A DNA stretch of 64,000 nt from Panagrolaimus kolymaensis (lineage: Eukaryota > Nematoda > Chromadorea > Rhabditida > Panagrolaimidae), in contig JAJQJQ010000023.1 of assembly GCA_028622995.1 (NCBI GenBank), positions 2,542,001-2,606,000 of the forward strand, written 5' to 3'. A model generated the notes under the pieces. It made no database searches. It was given only the letters and a program-made list of their open reading frames with translations, and was not told the origin of the DNA. Both the position numbers and the translations under genes were made by a program. Position 1 is the first letter of the stretch, and the number at the start of each line of letters is the position of its first letter. Shown here in pieces: positions 49,201 to 64,000 of this stretch.

Positions 49201-52200
49201 CAAGTCAATTTTTGTTAATTCTGAAAATGCTTCGAAGCTTTGAGAACCATTTTAAAATCCTTTACAAAAACAAGAAAAAATGAACTTTTAAATGTCAGAA
49301 TTTAAAAGATTTGCTTTTCCTGAATTTTTAAAATTGAAAAAAAAAACAAAGATCCCAAAGTATGTAGGCGCAATTTCAAAGAAGCCTCTAATGTTTTCGT
49401 AAACAATTCCATTCATTAACCTTTTTGAAAGATGAAGGATTTTTCTTTATCTTTCAACAAAGGTGAATGAAATCATGGAAATTATTTACATTTTTAATAA
49501 ATAAATTATAAAAAAACTAGTGTATAATCTTTAAATTTCTTCTTCTTTCTCCTTCGCTTTCGACTCCTTCTCATTTTTTTCTTTCAATAAAAAAAAGCGA
49601 AACCTTGACGTCAGCCACAACTAACAGCAAAATAAAAAAAAAACAAATTAAAAGTTTAACTTTTGTGCTTTTTTTGTTTCAGTAGAAAAAAAAGTTGAGT
49701 TACAAGTTATTTAAAAGAGAGGCGACATTCGGTCTCACAAAATATTTCTGCTTTGATCGAAGAAAAAAACAACAATTAATTACTGTTTTTCCCTTTTTTC
49801 TTTCTTTTCTGTGGTGTTTGACATAAGACTGTTTATTACCCAATTTTTTTATGTTCAATTAAAAGTAATCAATGATTTATTGATGATAAATAAAAAGCAA
49901 AAGAAAAAAGGTGTTAAGAAAGTAATAAATTTTAACTTCGAGAAATTAATTGTATTTTGGGGACAAATGTGGAAAAAATTGATATATATAAATAAGTGCA
50001 AAGAAAACGATGAGTATCTTTTTTTGACATTCGTTTCTTGGATTTTGTTTGTGTTGCGATATTTTGTAGTTGCTGCATATTTTTCTTTGCTGAATAATTT
50101 TATATAAGGATTTTGAATTGATTAATCACAAAATCTAAGAAAACCCCTTAGGCGTTGCTTTTTAAAGACAATTGTTTGACAAAAAGAAACAATGATTCAT
50201 TGAATCATTTTTTTTTATTTCATAAAAAAGTTTCTAAATTTAAACATAAAAAACTTAAAAGTAAATATTCCAATTTTGAAACTTTCTTCTTTTGTTTACA
50301 TTATTATTAAAAGACATTCCTACGCATGCTTCTTCACACACTCGTCGTTGCCTATTCCCCTTCGATTTTAAAGAACGAAAAAACTACCGTATTTTTTTGT
50401 TTGTCTGCTGATGCAACCTTTTTTTGCAATGATTCATTATGCATATATTAGTTGCTTCGATGTTGCACCAGCGACAATGTTTTTTCTTTATTAATTAAAA
50501 AATTTCTATTTTTGGATTATCAAATAATTAAACATTTAAATGACAAATCTTTTAATGCCCTCAAGAAACATTATTTGGCTGAGTTTGGGTTTTTCTTTTT
50601 GTGCGGAACTTCGTCATTATTTATATCCGGGGCCATGATTTAAAAAAAGAAAGTCTTAAAGAATTAAAAACAATAGAACTATATACTTTTTTTTAATGAA
50701 GATGTTTTTTGTTGTTTTTTTAAAAGAATTACAAAGACAATGGAAATAGAAACCTCCGCTTTTTTCATCACCACCACACTTTTTTCTTTTTTGCTTCGAA
50801 GAATAACACTTTTTTTACTACTTTGAACTTTGGAGTTTTTTTGTAAATAAAAAATTAAGGCACAAAATAATAGAAGGTTGGAAGGAAAAATTTCCATTTT
50901 TTTCTTCTTAATTATTACGACATTTAACATCACTTTTTAAATTAAACCAAATAAAAAAACCAGGAATAAAAAAATCGCACATTTCTAATTTGCACAAATT
51001 TTTATTTTTTGATCAAAAGTCTCTTTTTTCTTCTTCTTCATTTAATTTAATTGTTGAGAGGTTAAAACACTATTCCTTGTTGTGGCTACTCAACAACCTA
51101 TCTCTCAAACACATGCATATGTTAATTCGATTGTTCCACTTTAAGTCCCTCAAAGAAAAAAGAGAAACAAAAAATTAAAGTTTTAAATTTTTGTTTGTGA
51201 CGTTTACTTTGTTTTTTTCTTTAATTGATCTTAGTCTTATGTATTTTTTTTTGAAAGGGTGGGGCACTTTTCTGATTGTCTTTTTTTTGTATTTTTAATG
51301 AGGCGAGAAAAAAGAAGGTAAACGGTAGCTTTTTAAGTCGAAAGGTTGGAATGCAAAAAAGGAACGAACGGTAGATTAACGTTTTTTTCGTAAACAGAAA
51401 AAAAGCATGACTTCTTTAGGTGGAGTAGAAAATTAAAAAACTTATTGTTTTCTTTTCTTTTTTCTTCTTTAATCTTTCATAGAAATTTTAAAGCACTCAT
51501 GTTTTTTTAGTTTTACATGTGATTTTGATTTATTTTTTGGGTGGAAAGTTAAAAAATCCAAGAAATTGCATAAATAATATTGAAATTGAGATTTGAAATT
51601 GTTTTCAAAATAGGATTTTAAAAATTGTAAACATACATGCCTTACAGTTAACTTTACGAGGACATTTTACAATAATAGAGAGTAACATGTGTTATAATTT
51701 TGCTCTTGATCATTTAAACTATGGTTCAATGTTACTTTGTTGCTTCATCGCTCATTCACAGAATTTTAAAGTAACTCATTCATTCAAGCTTATTATTTGT
51801 AGTCATGTTTGTAACCACATGCTCAAAATCTATTTTTTGCCATTTTTTTACTGAATGATTTGTTGTTTTTTGTTTCAACTTTTTGTTTAAAAAAATAAGC
51901 AGCTTTTGTTAAACCACTTAACAAAAAATCCAATATTTATAAGTTTCACCACCTTTAACCTTCCTTTACAAAAAAAGGTTTTAAATTTAAAAAATGTTAA
52001 AGCCTTAAGGGCATAAAAGTTGTTAAGTTATTTATGCAATGCAAACATATAAACAACAAAGAAGCCACATTTTCTTCTTTTTTGTTTATGCTTTTAAAAC
52101 TTGGTCCCTTCCTTCATGGTGGCCTTTTAACATTTTTTATTGCTTTTAATTAAACCTAAACCAAGAAAAAAAAGCAGTTTGTTAATCATAATGATGTTAA

Positions 52201-55200
52201 AAAAAGGAGAAAGAAACATTGAACTTCTCCGAACATCTGAACGTTTAATGTACCCAAAAAAGAAATGATCATGCTATTAGTAGCAGTAGCCGTAGCAACA
52301 TTCTCTGAACACCATCATCATAATGTTTCAGAAAAAAAAAGAAGTATGACGGCTGGTCTATGCTCTCCGTTAGCTTTTCTTTCTCTCATTAACTGCATAT
52401 TTTACAAATTAAAACAAAAAAGTGCTTTTGCCTCCGGGTATTGGGCGGCAAGCAAGCAAATGATAACATTTTTTAGCTGATTAAATACGAAAATATACAC
52501 CACCACCACCAATCTAAAAGAAGAAGGAGGCGAAGGAGAAGAAGAAAAAGTATATGCATCTCCAAAAATAATCAGAAACTAAAATTGATAAAACTGATGC
52601 ATGCATAAATATATTCTTTGAATGTTTTTAGTGATTATATGAAGAAGAAAAAAGTTAAAAATAAAATGCTTGTCACCAAAACTTTATTTATGAGATTAGA
52701 TGCGAATTCTTTCAATTCTTTGGAGTGCATATGATTTTTTTCTTTTTTTTTTATCAGCGAGCAGCAGCTTGAGAAAGTGAAAATGAAAAAATCACGGAAG
52801 TTATTATTTGAAAAAGTTTATGCGAATAATGAAAGAATGTGTAAAAAGAGCATATAATACGTATACTTAAGACATGGAAAACTAAAGGAATGCATGCAAA
52901 GCTTAATCATATTCTTGACATTTATGCAAAATTATCAATAGATTAGAAGCATGACATCAACGGAAGAAGAGCATGACAAGATTAATACTTTTGAATGAAA
53001 GAAAGAATAAGAAACATAAAATTGAAAATGAATTTAAAAAAATGAAGAAGATCCATTTTTTAATCTTTATGCAGTAAAATGTATTATGGATGCTTTTTTA
53101 TAAACAGATTAGGAAAAAAAACTTAGAAGGTGGAAAAACACAAAAGAAATTTAATTAAAAATTTGGAAATTAATCCTTTCAATGATTCCGGGTCGCGTGA
53201 TGATGGGTTACCGTAAAAAGAAATGAAAAAAAAGCAATTGGATTTCAGAGATAAAAGTGCTTCCAACAAAGATTTCCATATTTCGTTCGATATATAAAAC
53301 AGAGTAAAAATAAATTTTCTTGTTCAAAACATTGGAAATACAAACTATATAGTAACTCCGGATATAGCTGCCACGAAGATTTAGATTTCAATAAAAACCG
53401 TAGTTTGATTCCTATAGAATATAATAATAATCTTTCGCAAAAACAATTTTGTTCAAAAAACGAAACAAGAATATTTCAATTTCAAAAGAAAATCTCCTAA
53501 TCTCCTAACTTTTTAAGAAAAATTCATGCTTTGTTTATTTCCGTTGTTGCTTACCAAATAAAGAGTGTGTAATAAATCCTTTTTTGTTTTCATAAAATAA
53601 AACAATAATTCAATTTTTAGCATCATTTTGGAACAATTATTTATGATTAATGATTTCGGATGATGTGACCGCGATCACCACCTTCTTTCTTTCTCGATAT
53701 TGTTTCTTCTCACACAAAATTGAGCAAACGTTTTGGTTTTTATCAATGTCGTCAATTTTTTTCCTTTTTTAGATTGTTTTTGACCAGTTCATAAAAATAT
53801 ATGTACATATTTCCGGATCATTCTTTCTTTGTCAAACTTATTTCATGCTTTTTTTCATTCGAGAAGATTACTAATAATAATAATAACAACAAATAAACAA
53901 AAGCAAGCTGCATATTTATCCCCCACGCAATTTTAAAAATCTCACAAAAAAAAAATAGCAAAGGAACATTTTTCTCGTCGACCGTTGTTGGTTGCACTTA
54001 CATTTATGACGCAAAAGACCTCCCTTGTTTTTTCTTTTTCTTGCTGTTGTTAAAAACCACGCCCAAGACATTAGATCCATTGAAAAAAAAGGGGGAACTA
54101 AGGCTCGGTTGGTTGAAATGAAAATGATGTCGCCACGCCCGTCAAAGCTATACCCAAAAAAAATATTGGAACAATATATAAGTCTTTGAAGGGCCCACAA
54201 TAAAGTCAGAGCTCAATCGGAGACCCAAAAGAAAAATATAAGCTGTTAAAATTAAGCGATAAAGAGGCAATAATTTTGTCTCATCATCCTACAATATTTC
54301 TGCTATTATTAAAACAATTTGAAATTACTATTCAATTGTTTATTCTGTCTGAATTTTATTTTTTGTTTTGTTTTATTTTTTGATCATTTTTTTGTTTACA
54401 ATTTTGATCAAACAAATATATTTACTGTATCTATGGCTGCTTGCCTTCCACCGTGGCGCTTTGGTCTTGACGACAACTGCGTAGATTTATATTAAAATTA
54501 TTATTTTGTTGATTCATATATTATAATTATTATTATTATGAAATCTTCAAAATATTCCATAATTAAAATGGGTATATTTGATAAACGTTGTCGACTTAAA
54601 GCATATCATCGAAGAAAATCTTGACAACGATGTATTTTTTTAACAACGAATCCCAGTGAATTTGATATGATTCTCAAATCACTTGATAACGATTACCATA
54701 CACGCACACACTTGATAATGGATAACGACGATTAAAAATGGTATTACTCCAACATGGAAGACTTCAACCTAAAAAAGAAGAAGCTTCAATGATTATTATG
54801 CGATCGACATCAACAAGTGTTTTTACAAATACACATTTCCCAGCAACACAAGCTTTATTATTAATAATATTCTAAATGAACCATCACTTTTTCATCTCAT
54901 CTCCTTAAAAATAAACTAGTCAACGAAGATGTAATTTCGAATTTCTCATATTTATGACATATCTCTTTTTTTTTTGTTTAATATTTATGCCGCCTAGCGG
55001 TAATATGTAATAAGGTTGTAATCAGTATCTGATACATTCGAGCGAATAATTTATTGTTTTTCCATTTTTAAATTTTTGTATTTATTGTTTTTTTACTTCA
55101 CTCATTTTTTTTGTTCTCAATCGAACGATCTCGAAATTGTTTAAAACTCACTTGTTTCTTGCTGTGAAATTTCATTTTTTGTTGTGAAACACATTTTTAA

Positions 55201-56324
55201 ATAAATTTTTATGTCCTGTAAAACTTTTTGCGATTTAAAACATTTGAAACAAAAATAATAAACACGAGATTGAGCAATATCGAAAATATGAATGAAAAAA
55301 AAAAGATCTTCCGGGAAACGATGAGGATGAGAATGAGGAGGAAAGATAATAATAGATATAACTAACTTACGCAAGCAGACACGAAATTTGATATCCAAAT
55401 GCGATCGTTTTATGACGTACATATTGTGATTATGGGAAGAAAAAAACTTATAGCTAAAAAATCATAAGCAACTATGACATAATAAAATATCAAGAACATC
55501 AAAAAACATTGAAGCGTTCAAACAAAATAAAAAAATAAACAAAAATGTCACAAGCAAAAGCACCACGCAGAATAATACTGTAAGGTTGTTGAAGTCACTG
55601 GTTCACATATTTGGTTAATAACGATTATTATTTGCATATCAAAACTTTGAACTTTAATTGAAATTTGTGATGCCTAATTTTAGATTATTATTTTTCTATT
55701 TTTATCCAATTATCATAAGTGTCAATTATTGATATTTGCAAAACACATTTCCTGTTTATTTATAATAATCTCTGATTCCTCCGCCAACATCTCTTTTTTG
55801 TGCTTTTTTTTTTGAAACAAAAAAAGCAAAAAATTTCCGCAAACTTTTAATTTTACCTAATTTTTTTCTATATTTAGTAAGGTCATGTCTATTTTTAACC
55901 TTTTTTTTCTTGTGATCAAAAAAAGACTAAAGAGAATTAGGGGTTTTTTTTCTTCTTCCATCTAAAATTAGTAATAATGTCTTTGGAAGTGTATGTGTGT
56001 GTGAGAGAGAGAGACAAAGATCTAATTAGTTTGTCATGAAATGGCTGATGCTGTGTTTGGTTGTTGGGTGATGATAGTGATGTGCGGAGTGAGCGAGCAA
56101 TTTCTATATTATTGCCTTTGGCGATCAATGAAAATTTGATGGCGATTCCTTCATTTTTTCTTTAAAAAACCGTAAAAATATCTAAAAATAGATTTTTGAT
56201 TTTTCAAACAAGAGAGTATCATTAGTTTTTTTTGTTTCTCATCTTTTGCTATGAAATTTTTGATTATTTTTTTATAAATTTTTGCAAGAAAAAAAACGTA
56301 AAGAGAAAGACATAAACAAGTTTA

Positions 56325-56343
56325 TTAGTTAGTTAGTTAGTAG
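56325..56343. repeat. (TTAG)n microsatellite
   Basis: Four perfect TTAG units plus TAG. It is a short internal tract, and TTAGG is not the unit, so a telomeric origin is unlikely. Confidence 0.7.
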
Positions 56344-59300
56344 TACACAGAGTTTGAAAAAAAAATTTAAGTTCACGTGGGTGTCTGAAAATTCTTTTGC
56401 TTCCTTGTTTGATGATAAATCAAAAACAAAAAAGACCCGAAAGGCATTCGTGCACCCAAAAAATTATAACAAAAAACGTTAAAAGAAAAAGTGATAAATT
56501 TAATTTTTCTTTTATAGGTACATCGCTATTTTTTCCTATTCTCTTTTTTCACTTCGGTGCGTTTTACTTTTTTTTTATTTTGCTTCGAGTTTTTTGCTGA
56601 TATTTTTTTTAAACTTGTTGTTTATTATTGTTATTCTCAAATAGCACCGAAGACGACGAAAATGAAGAAAAGAAACACATTACTGGCAATTTCTTGAGAG
56701 TTCAGTAATGTGAAATAAGTTTGAAACGACTAAAAATTATTTTGAATGTTTTTTTCACCCCCACTAAAATCGTTTGATATAATTTGATGATGAAAAAAAG
56801 TTTTGTCAAGAAAAAAAAATTAACACAAAAAAACATTCCGAATAAAATCATGTTGCATAAAATTGAGTCAACCTGTCTGATATGATAGAGAAGAGACTAT
56901 TTCAAAGTTTGATCAATGGCCAAAGTGATTTTTTATGTAACAAATTGATTAGATTATGAAGGCCACAACTCAGATATTTGGACATTTGATTGGTTAAAAA
57001 AAATAAATTGAAAATATTATATTTCTTTTGAGTCATTTTCTTCTATAAAACTTTCTGATATTACATTGGATCTATTTCCTTAACTTTTTCACCACCTGAT
57101 AAAAAATAATTCTCATCCGATTTTTTTTTCTTTAAAGCTATTTTAAGCTCCTTTTACTTATTCTAAGAAAAAGATTTGACGTAAATCATTTTAATATTTG
57201 TGTCCTCCTCGCCTCGAGGTTCTTAGAATATCCAACAAACCGACGACATCATCATTCTCATCAATGTCGTCGTCAATGAGATCAAATTACCTAAACTTTG
57301 ATTCGATACACTTTATTTTGTTTGCTTCTTTTAGAACCAACTAATTTTTTTTAAATGTGTTACTTTTTATGGAACGAAAATCATCGTGCACTTTTCCTCC
57401 TAGTTCTAGTGTACCCTGCTGCAAAGAATTTGAGCATTCATCCATAACAATCAAGCTTTTAATTTTTTCGCAACCCAAAAAAAGCAGCACTAAAACTTGC
57501 GCATTCTTAACATTTTATTTTTTTTAATGATGTTGATTGCAGATTAAATATATTTAAAAAATGGCGTTCCTAAAGGGTTTGTTGATCAATCAAAAACAAT
57601 TATTTTCCTTCTAAAAAAGGGAAAGAAAATTTTTATTTATTTGGATTTCATTATTTTGCACTGAAATTTTTTCAAAAATGTTTATTAAAAATAGTAAGAA
57701 TAGACTTGAAATTAAAAAGAAAATATGTAAACACCGACTATGATTTCAATGACGATTTTTTTTTAGTTCAATTTTAGTGCGATTAATTTTGTGGACCGAT
57801 CCTTTTGTTTGTATGTTGTTTTGCTGCAAAATAAAAAATAATTTTCTTTTTGAAAAATTATCGACCAAAAAATTACGAGAAAACAACAAGTCTTAAGACA
57901 TAAAAGAAGGTTGTCGGCTTGAAAATAACTTAAATTTTTTAACAAGATTATAAATATTTTTCTGATTTTTGGCTGCTGATTAAGTTTGTTTTTGGTCGAA
58001 AATTAGGTTGCATTTTGGGTGGGGTTACAGTAATACCGAATAATGTTTCCACAAAGATATTGTAATTAAGTTCCTTATGACACTTTCATTCATTTCTTAG
58101 TCGACGTTGAATAGAGCTATAAATTGAATAATGAAATCACAATCACATTGAAATATTCTATGACAAAAAATTTCAAAATCTCAAGTATGCGTGTATGTTT
58201 TAGCAGTCTTTTAAAATTGCTTCACATTCTTTTTTCATTGATGAAACAAACCACAAAAAGCACACATCGTTTATTTACCTCATCTTTTTTTTCTCAATGG
58301 ATACTTTTACTTTACTACAAGATCACTGTTGCTTAAAAGCTTGTTAAACTTTGAAATGAATGAATGAAAATGAACTCAAAGTTCAACTAGAAACATTTAA
58401 GTCGTCCTCGTTGGTTGTTGATGACGACAATGTCACGAAAAATGGCATAAGGAACAAAAAAAAGATATTCTCGCAAACTATGTGGTTTACGTGCAAATTT
58501 TTGAGTGCTTTAGCTTAACTTTAAAATAACATTTTTGACTTTTATTACCGACAATGAACGTATTATTTTTTAAAAGGAGAGCATTTTTTAAGTGTTTTTT
58601 TGAATAGTTAAAACCACGTGGGGATTTTTTTGGTAAGGTAGCTTAGAGACGATGTACTGCCAATTCGTCTGATGATGAAGTCAAAGGAGGAAATGTGATA
58701 AACAAAACACTTATCATTCGAAGAAAAAAAGCATGTGGTTTACAAAAACGCGTGAATGATGACCTGTAAAATTTTAAAATACATAGAAGTGGATAATAGC
58801 TTCAAGAAAGGGAGCTGGAAAAAACATTCTCTTTTATAGAGAGTAGTAGCATTAAGTCTTCCGCAATTAGATAGAAAATACCATAAACAAATAAAAAGGA
58901 TGAAGACAAATTTTTTTATCTTTTGTTAGTCAATAAACTCTCTCAAATTCAATTTCATCTTCGTTAAGATGCGTGTTGGGATTATTAAAAAAAATTTTTA
59001 AGAAGATATTTAAAATAATACTAATTATAAATACTAAAAAATATTTTCGGTCGCTTTAAAAAATTCAGGGTTCATAAATGTTAAATTTTTAACTGAGGAT
59101 TGATATTTTAAAATAAAAAACTTTTTTTGACCATTATTAATATCATATTTACAACGGCACGTATTAGCTTTATAGGGTATCCATAAAAAATGTTTAGAAA
59201 TTAATTTATTTGTAGTTAATTTCGACCATCAAAGCACAAACTTTTTTTTATTCAAAACAATTAAATTCAGAAAAACAAATTGGGAGCAATCACGTACCTA

Positions 59301-60127
59301 CCTATCACACATTATCTTGGCATCTTTCTTTTTTATTTTAAATTAAGATACTGTACTGTACTTGACATCATAAAATTTTTATGGACATCGTAGTTTGATC
59401 TAAGTGGGAAAAATAAAGTTTTGATCGCTCTTTGATTTATTTTATCGAAAATGGGTGTTAAAATAAATTTTAATTTGTAACTTAAATATAAAAAAGAGGG
59501 TAATTAGCTTACGTCACAATTCGATAAATTACCATTTTATGTTTTTATCACGCTATACGAAATGTATTTTTTTTGTGCCTTAAAACATCTTTTTTTTAAC
59601 TTTCAAACAAACATGTTCAAATCGAAAAAAACATAAGGGCTAAAGACTAAAGTGATTTGAAAATTTTTTTGGGTGTGGTCACCAACCACAAAATCACTAT
59701 CATCATCACCCCCAAATTTTTTTTAACCAAAGATTTACCTCAATTTTCTTAAAAACTAAAAAGAAATTAGGAAGAAAAGAAAAACACGAAACAAATCTTT
59801 AATTTTATTTTTTTCGTGGTCTTCTGAACATTTATTTTTTCGCCACCACATTTGTTTGAAGGAGAGAGACAGAATCAAGTTGAAAAGAGTAACGATTAGT
59901 TGAGTTTCTGATCATCACCACCATCACAAAGAAAAACTTTGATACTAATCAAAAAATTTTTTTGGGTAATTTAAATTAAAAAAGGAGGTTTTCGGTTCAA
60001 TGCCTTTTCCTATTTTATTTTTCATCTGATATACATATTTATCGTATATAATTTTAGTAATTAAATCTCGTTAAAACGAATTAACACTCTCATTAATTAA
60101 TGTTACGGACGGAGATCATAAGATTTT

Positions 60128-60586
60128 CTAGTCATGGGTATCTATCGTAAGATAACTGCAAAATATTTATGTATAATCTTGCAAATAAAAAAAGCATGAG
60201 ACATGGTTTTATTTAATAAAAAAAACTTACTCATTTGGGCATCGACCATATATGAGTTTAATTTGCAAAAGAATTTTCATCTCATCAAAAAATAAAGAAA
60301 AAAACCATTCGATTTTCGAGGAAGTAAATTCATCGAATTTTGTCATGCGTGTTTGTGCGATTAAACTTGGGAAAAAACATGCAATGCATAAGTATGTTAA
60401 AAAAAATTTTTGGGAGACAATAACAAAATAAAAAAGTTCAATTGTATTTTTATTATAAACATTTTTTTCAAATACACCGTTTATATTATGGAAAAAATAC
60501 AAAACAGTAATAAATAATATTATTAAGTAAATCAATGAAGGAAGGAAAGATATGCGGTAGTATCTTTTTTTGTTACCATAAAACAT
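60128..60586 (-). CDS. Small two-helix membrane protein, unknown
   Basis: Exon 60231-60586 ends at an excellent donor (GTAAGT) and joins in frame to a short terminal exon at 60128-60155 behind a TTTTGCAG acceptor, giving about 127 residues. Two strong hydrophobic segments are seen: FLPSLIYLIILFITVLYFF (about 14-32) and FYFVIVSQKFFLTYLCIACFF (about 50-72). A charged, likely cytoplasmic C-terminal part (TRMTKFDEFTSSKIEWFF) follows. I do not recognise the family. It could be a small tetraspan relative or the first exon of a larger receptor whose remaining exons are far downstream. An acceptor (GCTTTTTAG) ends at about 60630, 43 nt before the ATG and only about 170 nt after the ABCC stop codon, so it may be the downstream gene of an operon with ABCC. 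Confidence 0.45.
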
Positions 60587-60801
60587 TGCAAAGTCGGAAT
60601 ATTTTAAAGAAATTAAATTGAAGCTGCTACTAAAAAGCTAAACTTGATTTTGAAATGAATTCAAAATCCGGAGTAAGCTTTTGGCACAACTACCAAAAAC
60701 AACTAAACGTGTGATATCTAAGTAAGGAGAAACAGATATGAATACAAAAAAATAACAAATATAAAAAGTAATAGTATTTTGAAAGATCATTATCATATTA
60801 T

Positions 60802-64000
<3,199 letters not shown>

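Larger units (their letters stand above)
44238..60127. other. 16-kb gene-poor region
   Basis: No convincing protein-coding gene was found on either strand. The sequence is AT-rich with dense A and T runs, ATTTATTT and TTATTA stretches, and recurring GAC/CAT trinucleotide patches. Open frames reported here are all under 100 codons, Lys/Phe/Asn-rich and without homology. Fragments with more coding-like composition occur at about 54420-54490, 54550-54880 and (minus) 55340-55465, the last bounded by a good acceptor and donor. They do not join into a recognisable protein. The region may be long-range regulatory DNA upstream of the GLUT-like gene (which faces away from it) or contain non-coding transcripts. 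No tRNA, rRNA or snRNA was recognised. Confidence 0.5.

Noticed and set aside
49811..50107. 98-codon plus-strand open frame in the gene-poor block
   Set aside because: Lys/Phe/Ile composition expected from AT-rich DNA; no splice context and no homology.
53916..54200. 94-codon minus-strand open frame
   Set aside because: Mixed low-complexity translation without helices, motifs or splice signals.
57215..57330. Coding-looking minus-strand piece (LIDDDIDENDDVVGLL...)
   Set aside because: A stop in the same frame directly after the only acceptor, and GAC/CAT trinucleotide patches like this recur in non-coding DNA across the window.

Overview
This is a 64 kb piece of a nematode nuclear genome. 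The base composition is very AT-rich, with long A and T homopolymers between genes. Coding regions are cut by short introns (often 45-80 nt) that begin GTAAGT or GTATGT and end TTTTTAG or TTTTCAG. The ATG8 homologue at 16.3-16.7 kb is almost residue-for-residue like C. elegans LGG-1. Most genes also have a 3' splice acceptor a few to a few tens of bases before the ATG with no clear upstream exon, the pattern expected of spliced-leader trans-splicing. The species cannot be named from sequence alone. There are no bacterial-type operons, CRISPR arrays, recognisable tRNA or rRNA genes, or intact transposons.

Layout: (1) 0.35-1.99 kb, + strand, an unknown single-pass membrane protein with a proline-rich tail. 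(2) 2.2-4.7 kb, - strand, a DEPDC1/LET-99-type DEP plus RhoGAP-like protein. (3) 5.3-6.5 kb, - strand, an apparently secreted CCA/poly(A)-polymerase-head nucleotidyltransferase-like protein. (4) 7.9-9.7 kb, + strand, a Zeste/Myb-like DNA-binding protein. (5) 11.45-13.82 kb, + strand, cortactin. (6) 14.2-14.8 kb, - strand, PDE6-delta. (7) 16.3-16.7 kb, - strand, LGG-1/ATG8. (8) 18.5-19.9 kb, - strand, PET100 followed by a tryparedoxin-like protein. (9) 21.0-25.98 kb, + strand, a secreted 8-cysteine protein, TMEM216/MKS-2 and a valacyclovir-hydrolase-like enzyme. (10) 27.0-28.7 kb, + strand, a dead dual-specificity phosphatase. (11) 29.9-31.0 kb, + strand, a cysteine-bearing secreted or GPI-type protein. 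(12) 31.9-33.7 kb, + strand, a two-pore potassium channel homologue with broken selectivity filters. (13) 34.3-34.8 kb, - strand, an acidic nuclear-type protein. (14) 37.5-38.4 kb, - strand, an SR protein. (15) 39.96-42.12 kb, two convergent SmD1 genes. (16) 42.6-44.2 kb, - strand, a GLUT-like transporter. (17) 44.2-60.1 kb, a gene-poor stretch. (18) 60.1-60.6 kb, - strand, a small two-helix membrane protein, directly downstream of (19) an ABCC/MRP transporter that runs off the right edge.

The genes do not form one pathway; this is an ordinary mix of housekeeping genes (splicing, autophagy, respiratory-chain assembly) and animal-specific ones (cilia, cytoskeleton, channels). Two same-strand pairs have short spacers and may be nematode-style operons: PET100 with the tryparedoxin-like gene, and ABCC with the small membrane gene. 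I see no convincing new multi-gene system. The most unusual items are three proteins whose fold is kept but whose expected activity or location is altered: the secreted nucleotidyltransferase-like protein, the Cys-to-Ser phosphatase and the filterless K2P protein. All gene models are hand-spliced from the genomic sequence and have no transcript support.
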